The position numbers were made by a program, and so were the translations under genes. Shown piece after piece: positions 58,920 to 64,000 of a stretch of DNA of 64,000 bases (the first letter of the stretch is position 1; every line of letters begins with the position of its first letter). The notes under the pieces were generated by a model. That model searched no databases. It was not told the DNA's origin and worked only from the letters and a program-made list of their open reading frames with translations. Source of the stretch: Modicisalibacter ilicicola DSM 19980 (GTDB lineage Bacteria; Pseudomonadota; Gammaproteobacteria; Pseudomonadales; Halomonadaceae); contig NZ_FQUJ01000004.1 in assembly GCF_900128925.1 (NCBI RefSeq), positions 288,387-352,386 of the forward strand. Reading direction: 5' to 3'.

Positions 58920-60514
58920 TGCGACTGTCACATTCCATACACGCCCCGGACGAACTCATCAACGGCCGCTGGGCCAGCGAGCTGGTGGCCGAACTGCCCG
59001 ACCGCCTGAGCACGCGGGTCCTTGAGCTGGCCAAGCGGCAGCCGGACCAGGAAGCCCTCGTCGATGACGAGGTGCGTTGGCGTTACGCCGACCTGGCGGA
59101 CGAGGTGCGCGCGGCCGTCGAATGGTTGGTCTCGTTGGATGTGCGTCCCGGCGATCGCTTGATGACGGTGAGCGAGAACTGCCGTGCGCTGGTCGTGCTG
59201 CTGCTGGCGGCCAGTGAACTGGATGCTTGGCTGGCGATCGTCAATTCGCGTCTGTCGGCCAAGGAGATCGATCTGATCCATGCCAACTGCGAGCCGCGGC
59301 GGGTCTTCTATACATCGGCGGTCTCCAAGGAAGCCCGCATGCATGGCGAACGCCATGATGCCGAGACCTTCCGTCATCCGCGCCTCGGTGAACTGATGAT
59401 CGGACCGCTGTCGGACACCTCGCCGGAGCCCGTTCATGCCAGCGGCGCCGAACAGGTGGCAGCGATGATCTATACCTCGGGTACCACCGGCACGCCCAAG
59501 GGCGTGATGCTGACCCACCGGGGCATCCTGTACATCGCCTCCATCTCCGGCGGCATGCGTCATCTGACCCAAGGCCAGCGGGTCTATGGCGTGCTGCCGA
59601 TGTCGCATGTGTTCGGCCTGGCCTCGGTGTGCATGGGCTCGCTATACAATGGCGCCAGTCTCTATCCGGTGCCGCGCTTCGAGGCGCCGGCCTTGGCCGA
59701 GGCGCTGGTGACCGAGCGCATCACCGTGCTGCAGGGCGTGCCGGCGATGTATGCGCGCATGCTCGAATACCTCAAGCAGCAAGGCCAGACACTGAAAGCG
59801 CCTGCGCTGATCTACATGTCGGCGGGTGGCTCGCCGCTGGATAGCGATCTCAAGCGCCGTGTCGAGGCCTGCTTCGGGCTGACTCTGCACAATGGCTACG
59901 GCCTCACCGAGGCGAGCCCAACGATCAGCCAGACACGCATCGATGATAGCTATGCCAGTACCACCGTCGGCCGCGTGCTGCCGCTGCTCGAATATCGTCT
60001 CGAGCCGCTGGGCAGCACCGATGATGAGGCACCGGAGACCGGCGAGCTGTGGGTGCGCGGCCCCAATGTGATGCGCGGTTATTTCCGCCAACCCGAGGCC
60101 ACTCGCGCTTGTCTCGATGAGGACGGCTGGCTGAATACCGGCGACATCGCGCGCGTCGACGACAGCGGCGAACTGTTCATCGTCGGGCGCAGCAAGGAGC
60201 TGATCATCCGTTCGGGGTTCAACATCTATCCGCCGGATGTCGAGGCGGTATTCAACGAGCATCCCGACGTCACGCTCTCGGCGGTGGTCGGGCGCCAGGT
60301 ATCGGGCAACGAGGAGGTGATCGCCTTCGTTCAGTGCGAACCCGGCGCCAGCGTGACCGAAGACGAACTGCGCCGGTTCGTGGCCGAGCGTCTGGCGCCC
60401 TACAAGCGCCCCAGCCAGATCTTCCTGGTGGATACGCTGCCGGCCACCGCTACCGGCAAGATCCTGAAAGGCGCACTGCGCCGCCAGGCTCAGGAGGGCT
60501 ACCCGCATGACTGA
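58919..60514 (+). CDS. Acyl-CoA synthetase (AMP-forming)
   Basis: This 531-residue enzyme activates a carboxylic acid with ATP and CoA. It carries the AMP-binding P-loop MIYTSGTTGTPKGVMLTHRG, NGYGLTEASPTISQTR (adenine site), WLNTGDIARVDDSGELFIVGRSKELIIRSGFNIYPPDVEAVFNEHP, and the catalytic Lys region YKRPSQIFLVDTLPATATGKILKGALRRQ. The start at 58919 overlaps the dehydrogenase stop (TGATG). It supplies acyl-CoA for the adjacent dehydrogenase. The pattern is closest to medium-chain or aromatic acid ligases. Confidence 0.94.
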   Translation: MRLSHSIHAPDELINGRWASELVAELPDRLSTRVLELAKRQPDQEALVDDEVRWRYADLADEVRAAVEWLVSLDVRPGDRLMTVSENCRALVVLLLAASELDAWLAIVNSRLSAKEIDLIHANCEPRRVFYTSAVSKEARMHGERHDAETFRHPRLGELMIGPLSDTSPEPVHASGAEQVAAMIYTSGTTGTPKGVMLTHRGILYIASISGGMRHLTQGQRVYGVLPMSHVFGLASVCMGSLYNGASLYPVPRFEAPALAEALVTERITVLQGVPAMYARMLEYLKQQGQTLKAPALIYMSAGGSPLDSDLKRRVEACFGLTLHNGYGLTEASPTISQTRIDDSYASTTVGRVLPLLEYRLEPLGSTDDEAPETGELWVRGPNVMRGYFRQPEATRACLDEDGWLNTGDIARVDDSGELFIVGRSKELIIRSGFNIYPPDVEAVFNEHPDVTLSAVVGRQVSGNEEVIAFVQCEPGASVTEDELRRFVAERLAPYKRPSQIFLVDTLPATATGKILKGALRRQAQEGYPHD

Positions 60515-60977
60515 ACGCAGCTTGCCGCTGGAGGGCGCCCCGGGTGGCTCCCAGGAGGAAGACAACGGTCTCGTGCAGATGGGGTTCCAGCGTTTGCTCG
60601 GCATGCATGTCGGCGAATGGTCGGAGGATCGGGCGGTGGTCGAACTCAGCATCGGTGAGCAGCATCTGAATCGCAGCGGTATCGTCCACGGTGGCGTGCT
60701 GACCTCGCTGCTGGATACCGCGCTGAGCCTCTCCGGCCTGTATTGCAGCGTGCCCGGCAACGTACGCAAGGGCATGACCCTGTCGCTGACCACCACCTTC
60801 GTGGCCGCGGCACGCGGCGGTGTGCTACGTGCCGTGGGCCAGCGCCGCGGTGGCGGCAAGGCGACCTTCATGGCCAGCGGCGAGGTGCTCGACGCGGCAG
60901 GCAATGTCGTGGCGATGGGCGAAGGCACCTTTCGTGTGCGTAGCGCCAGTCAGTCGCCGGAAGGCGAACCGGCATGA
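60507..60977 (+). CDS. PaaI-like hotdog thioesterase
   Basis: This 156-residue hotdog-fold thioesterase has the PaaI signature LNRSGIVHGGVLTSLLDTALSLSG, with the HGG motif and catalytic Asp region, followed by MTLSLTTTFVAAARGGVLRAVGQRRGGGKATFMASGEVLDAAGNVVAMGEGTFRV. PaaI-type enzymes hydrolyse stalled or toxic acyl-CoA to rescue CoA. It overlaps the acyl-CoA synthetase stop by 8 nt and the next gene by 4 nt, so it is firmly in the operon. Confidence 0.92.
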   Translation: MTERSLPLEGAPGGSQEEDNGLVQMGFQRLLGMHVGEWSEDRAVVELSIGEQHLNRSGIVHGGVLTSLLDTALSLSGLYCSVPGNVRKGMTLSLTTTFVAAARGGVLRAVGQRRGGGKATFMASGEVLDAAGNVVAMGEGTFRVRSASQSPEGEPA

Positions 60978-61981
60978 CGGCGGTCAACCCGACGGACTGG
61001 CGCGACACCTCCCTCTCGCGGCTGCTCAAGACGCGGCTGCCGATCATGGCCACCGGGCTGCAGTGGCTGGCCAATGCCGATTACGTGGCGGCGGCAGTGA
61101 ACAGCGGCATGATGGGTTTCATCACCGCCGCGAGCTTTGCCGATACCGCGGCGCTACGCGACGAGATCCAGCGTTGCCGCGAATTGCTGGGCACGCGCGC
61201 CTTCGGCGTCAATGTCTCGATGTTGCCCAAGCTGCTGCCCGGCGATCGTACCGAGGAGATCATGGCGCTGATCGCCGACGAACGCATCGCGGTGGTCGAG
61301 ACCTCGGGACGCGATCCCACGGCCTACGTTGCTGCGCTCAAGGCCAGTGGCTGCCGGGTCGTGCACAAGGTGCCGCAACTGCGGCATGCCTTGAAGGCCG
61401 AGGCCGCCGGCGTGGATGCCGTGACGCTGGTGGGTGCCGAGTGCGGTGGTCATCCCGGTGAGTCACCGGTCGGCACTCTGGTGCAGGGCGCGCTGGCCGC
61501 CCGAGCCCTGAGGATTCCCTTTGCCTTGGGTGGCGGCATCGCCTGCGGCGAGCAGATCGTCGCGGCATTGGCGCTGGGGGCCGCGGGCGTGGCGATCGGC
61601 ACCCGCTTTCTGGTCGCCGACGAGATTCCCGCCCATGCGGATTACAAGCAGCGCCTGGTCGAGGCACAGCCTGGCGATACCACCCTGATCCTGTCATCGG
61701 TACGCAACTCGATGCGGGTGCTGCGCAACGATACCACCGCGACGGTGCAGGCGCTCGAAGGGGATGGTGTCAACGATATCCAGCAATTGCTCCCGTATGT
61801 GCGCGGCACCCTCGGCAAGGCCGCCTATGCCAGTGGTGATTGGCGTCAAGGGGCGCTGTCCGCCGGCCAGGGCGTTGGCCTGATGACCCGCAGCGCCTCG
61901 CTGGCCGAGATCATTGCCGAGCTCGAGCAGGAAGCCGATACGGCACTGGCCCGGTTGGGCATTGGAGACGGTGGCGTGTGA
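60974..61981 (+). CDS. Nitronate-monooxygenase-family flavoprotein
   Basis: This 335-residue FMN TIM-barrel protein has RLPIMATGLQWLANADYVAAAVNSGMMGFITAASF, ELLGTRAFGVNVSM, VDAVTLVGAECGGHPGE and FALGGGIACGEQIVAALALGAAGVAIGTRFLVADE. This is the NMO/FabK-like pattern. Annotated members oxidise alkyl nitronates, but relatives include enoyl-ACP reductases and many unknowns. Embedded in a beta-oxidation-type operon with ATGA and GTGA overlaps on each side, it may instead act on a CoA- or acid-linked intermediate, for example as an enoyl-CoA reductase (inference). Confidence 0.88.
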   Translation: MTAVNPTDWRDTSLSRLLKTRLPIMATGLQWLANADYVAAAVNSGMMGFITAASFADTAALRDEIQRCRELLGTRAFGVNVSMLPKLLPGDRTEEIMALIADERIAVVETSGRDPTAYVAALKASGCRVVHKVPQLRHALKAEAAGVDAVTLVGAECGGHPGESPVGTLVQGALAARALRIPFALGGGIACGEQIVAALALGAAGVAIGTRFLVADEIPAHADYKQRLVEAQPGDTTLILSSVRNSMRVLRNDTTATVQALEGDGVNDIQQLLPYVRGTLGKAAYASGDWRQGALSAGQGVGLMTRSASLAEIIAELEQEADTALARLGIGDGGV

Positions 61982-63366
61982 CGCGACGCATGGGCGCATT
62001 GCTGCTGGCTGGCGTCATGCTCGCCAGCCTGGCCGGGCTGGTGCTGGACAGTGCCTGGGCGCATGGTCTGGCGAGCGTCTTGTTGGGCGGCTATCTGCTC
62101 TCGCAGCATGGCCGCTTGTCGTCCATGGCGTTGGGGCTATTGTCCTTCGCCGCCATCACCACCGCGATCGCCCTGTGGCGCCTCGATGCTCCCTGGCCTC
62201 TGCTGGGCGAGGCGATGGAACGTTTCGCCTTCTTCGCCACCTTCGTCGCCGCACTGAGTCTGCTGCGGCTACCCGCCTATCGCTCGCGTCTGGTACGTCG
62301 CTGCGGCCAGGCCATGCTGCACCAGTCGCCGGCGCGGCGCTACCCGATCCTGTCGCTGGGTGCGGGGTTGTTCGGGGTGATCCTCAATATCGGCGTGCTC
62401 AATCTGTTCGCCGGCATGATCGAGAAGAGCAACACCCTGGCGGCGGCCAACGGTCGACAATGGGTGCAGAAGGCGCGTCGTCGCCGCATGCTGATGGCAC
62501 TCTTGCGCGGCTTCGCCCTGGCCCCGCTGATCTCGCCGATGGGCATCGGCGTGGCGGTGATTCTCGCCAGCATGCCGTCGGTACTCTGGCGCGATTTGGC
62601 GCCCTACGCCTACGGCGCGGCCTTGGTGATCTTCTTGATCGGCTGGCTGGTCGATCAGCTGACTGGCCCCCATCCGCCACGTCGCCACCCGCCATCGCCG
62701 ACACCGTCGTTACGCCCGCTCGGCGGGTTCTGTCTGCTGCTGCTGGGCATCGTGCTGCTGGTGTTCACGCTGGCCTATTTACTGGACGTGCGCCTACCGA
62801 TCGCCACGCTGGTCGGGGCACCCCTGGCTTCCTGGGTATGGTTGGCCTGGCAGCGCCGACGCCTGGGCACACTGGGGGTCATACCCGCCGCCGTGACCTT
62901 CTATCGCCAGCTGCCCTGGTTGCTGGGACCGCTTGGCAGCGAGGTGGTGGTGCTCGGCTCGGCAGGCTATGCGGGCCACCTGTGGGTGGCACTGAGCGAT
63001 CCACAAGTGCTGGCGGACTCGTTGACCTGGCTGGTGCCATTGGGGGCCTGGAATGCCATCTTCGCAATGCTGATGGTATTGATAACGGCCCAGGTCGGCC
63101 TTAACCCGATCGTCAGCGTGACCCTGCTGGCAGGACTCCTGCCTGCGCTCGGGATCCCCGGCCTGACGCCGCCGCTGATCGGCGTGTCACTCATGGTGGG
63201 TTGGGCGCTGGCGCTGATGTCGTCTCCCCTCACGGCCTCGATGTTGATCCTGTCCCGCTTCACCGGGGTGTCTTCGTGGCGCATCGGTTACCGCTGGAAT
63301 GGTCTTTTCATGCTGGGTGTGATTCCGGCGATGGTGGCCTGGTTCCTGCTGGCCAACGGCACCTAG
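61978..63366 (+). CDS. Polytopic membrane protein in the acyl-CoA operon, unknown substrate
   Basis: This protein of about 462 residues has eleven or twelve hydrophobic segments. It starts at a GTG that overlaps the previous stop (GTGA); ATG at 61990 is an alternative. Motifs ILNIGVLNLFAGMIEKSN, LLRGFALAPLISPMGIGVAVILAS and GLNPIVSVTLLAGLLPALGIP, then SSPLTASMLILSRFTGVSSWRIGY, parallel those of the protein at 31394-32710. The overall layout suggests an ion-transporter-superfamily carrier. Coupling to the synthetase/thioesterase/dehydrogenase genes makes it a candidate importer of the acid that this operon activates. No function is established. Confidence 0.75.
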   Translation: MTRRMGALLLAGVMLASLAGLVLDSAWAHGLASVLLGGYLLSQHGRLSSMALGLLSFAAITTAIALWRLDAPWPLLGEAMERFAFFATFVAALSLLRLPAYRSRLVRRCGQAMLHQSPARRYPILSLGAGLFGVILNIGVLNLFAGMIEKSNTLAAANGRQWVQKARRRRMLMALLRGFALAPLISPMGIGVAVILASMPSVLWRDLAPYAYGAALVIFLIGWLVDQLTGPHPPRRHPPSPTPSLRPLGGFCLLLLGIVLLVFTLAYLLDVRLPIATLVGAPLASWVWLAWQRRRLGTLGVIPAAVTFYRQLPWLLGPLGSEVVVLGSAGYAGHLWVALSDPQVLADSLTWLVPLGAWNAIFAMLMVLITAQVGLNPIVSVTLLAGLLPALGIPGLTPPLIGVSLMVGWALALMSSPLTASMLILSRFTGVSSWRIGYRWNGLFMLGVIPAMVAWFLLANGT

Positions 63367-63474
63367 TGACGGATTCGTATTTTGTCAGGCGGTTTTACTT
63401 CCTACACCTTTGGTATAGACGCGTTGTCATGGGCTTGACGGCATGAGCCCAGGAACCCTATCGTTCACAAAATT

Positions 63475-63495
63475 ATGCGAAATGATGTTCCGCAT
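63475..63495. promoter_or_regulatory. Palindrome before etfB
   Basis: The 21-bp site has arms ATGCGAAA and TTCCGCAT about a 5-bp centre, located about 24 bp before etfB's start, so it overlaps the expected transcription start or leader. The TGCGAAA half resembles the half-sites at 57669-57685 (GCGAAAC on the other strand). Confidence 0.4.
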
Positions 63496-63518
63496 AGAGA
63501 AATAAACAGGAGTTGGCC

Positions 63519-64000
63519 ATGAAAATCCTCGTCGCGGTCAAACGCGTCATTGATTACAACGTCAAGATTCGCGTCAAGGCGGATCACTCCGACGTCGATC
63601 TCACCAACGTCAAGATGGCCATGAACCCGTTCTGCGAGATCGCCGTGGAAGAGGCGGTGCGGCTGAAGGAGAAGGGCGTGGCCAGCGAAGTGGTCGCCGT
63701 CACCATCGGCCCCAAGGCGGCCCAGGAACAGCTCAGGACCGCCCTGGCCCTGGGCGCCGACCGGGCCATTCATGTCGAGACCGAGGAGCGTGTCGAGTCC
63801 CTGGCGGTGGCCAAGCTGCTCAAGCAGGTCATCGACGAGGAGCAACCCCAACTGACCATCCTCGGCAAGCAGGCCATCGACACCGACAACAACCAGACCG
63901 GCCAGATGCTGGCCGCCCTGACCGGCCTGCCTCAGGGCACCTTCGCCTCGAAGCTCGAGGTGCAGGATGACAAGCTCAGCGTCACCCGCGAGATCGACGG
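63519..64000 (+). CDS. etfB: Electron transfer flavoprotein beta subunit, 3' truncated by window end
   Basis: The first 160 codons of etfB are present and open through the window edge. It begins [19 protein letters not shown], followed by [53 protein letters not shown] and [27 protein letters not shown], all standard EtfB. It contributes the AMP-binding domain of the ETF heterodimer that carries electrons from acyl-CoA dehydrogenases to ETF:quinone oxidoreductase. CAGGAG lies about 6 nt before the ATG. etfA would be expected just beyond the window. Confidence 0.96.
   Translation, partial: MKILVAVKRVIDYNVKIRVKADHSDVDLTNVKMAMNPFCEIAVEEAVRLKEKGVASEVVAVTIGPKAAQEQLRTALALGADRAIHVETEERVESLAVAKLLKQVIDEEQPQLTILGKQAIDTDNNQTGQMLAALTGLPQGTFASKLEVQDDKLSVTREID

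Noticed and set aside
1..64000. CRISPR arrays, tRNA genes, rRNA genes, complete insertion sequences or prophage
   Set aside because: No evenly spaced direct repeats, cloverleaf-type sequences, rRNA cores, transposases or phage structural genes were found by reading; the DUF1353 gene alone does not indicate a prophage.

Overview
The window reads like about 64 kb of chromosome from a halophilic or marine gammaproteobacterium, most likely Halomonas or a close relative (Halomonadaceae). This is inferred from the high GC content, the number of osmolyte and organic-acid transporters (TRAP, TTT, BCCT), the heterotetrameric sarcosine oxidase operon, and the style of the protein sequences. No rRNA, tRNA, CRISPR array or complete insertion sequence was seen. 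Almost all the DNA is metabolic gene clusters, each usually paired with its own regulator.

Layout. 1-1.6 kb: 3' end of a receiver/GGDEF/EAL protein. 1.6-6.4 kb: TRAP transporter (fused DctQM plus a Tat-exported binding protein) with a FadR-type GntR regulator. 6.5-12.5 kb: gamma-glutamyltransferase-like enzyme, paired short CHR transporters and a TctCBA transporter, all on the plus strand. 12.6-19.4 kb: GATase1-AraC regulator, a 17-codon leader ORF and soxB-soxD-soxA-soxG. 19.5-25.7 kb: Fur-box-bearing iron locus with two siderophore receptors flanking a cyclic-peptide-type ABC exporter. 25.8-30.5 kb: lipoprotein, fused ThDP-dependent 2-oxoacid dehydrogenase E1 overlapping a FabD-like acyltransferase, and a DUF1353 protein. 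30.5-36.3 kb: three toxin-antitoxin modules on the minus strand, interleaved with a membrane protein, a hydrolase, purU and a truncated MITE-like repeat. 36.4-41.4 kb: coniferyl-aldehyde-dehydrogenase-like enzyme, Tat subunit, GMC oxidoreductase, DGC zinc protein and TauE permease. 41.4-50.7 kb: thiE-thiM-XRE/cupin regulator divergent from BCCT transporter, amine-oxidase-like flavoprotein, SnoaL protein, succinate-semialdehyde-type dehydrogenase and esterase, then exoD. 50.7-53.8 kb: csiR, csiD and lhgO (glutarate to 2-oxoglutarate). 53.8-63.4 kb: IclR-linked acyl-CoA catabolic cluster. 63.5 kb to the end: start of etfB.

How the genes work together. Several flavoenzymes (sarcosine oxidase, the DAO-type oxidase, LhgO, acyl-CoA dehydrogenase) handle methylated amines, amines and acids brought in by the TRAP, TTT and BCCT carriers. 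Sarcosine oxidation yields one-carbon units that PurU could help balance. CsiD/LhgO and the GabD-like enzyme feed C5 and C4 acids into the TCA cycle. ETF would accept electrons from the acyl-CoA dehydrogenase.

The most informative non-coding signals are pairs of matching palindromes between divergent units. They include two 23-bp TGAAAA-N11-TTTTCA sites between the XRE/cupin regulator and the BCCT operon, and two 17-bp IclR-like sites 95 bp apart. Others are TGTCGC repeats and a leader ORF before soxB, a TGGTCAGACCA site near the GntR gene, and three Fur boxes. The least explained protein-level units are the E1/acyltransferase pair, the BCCT/oxidase/SnoaL/ALDH pathway tied to thiamine salvage genes, and two related membrane proteins of unknown substrate.
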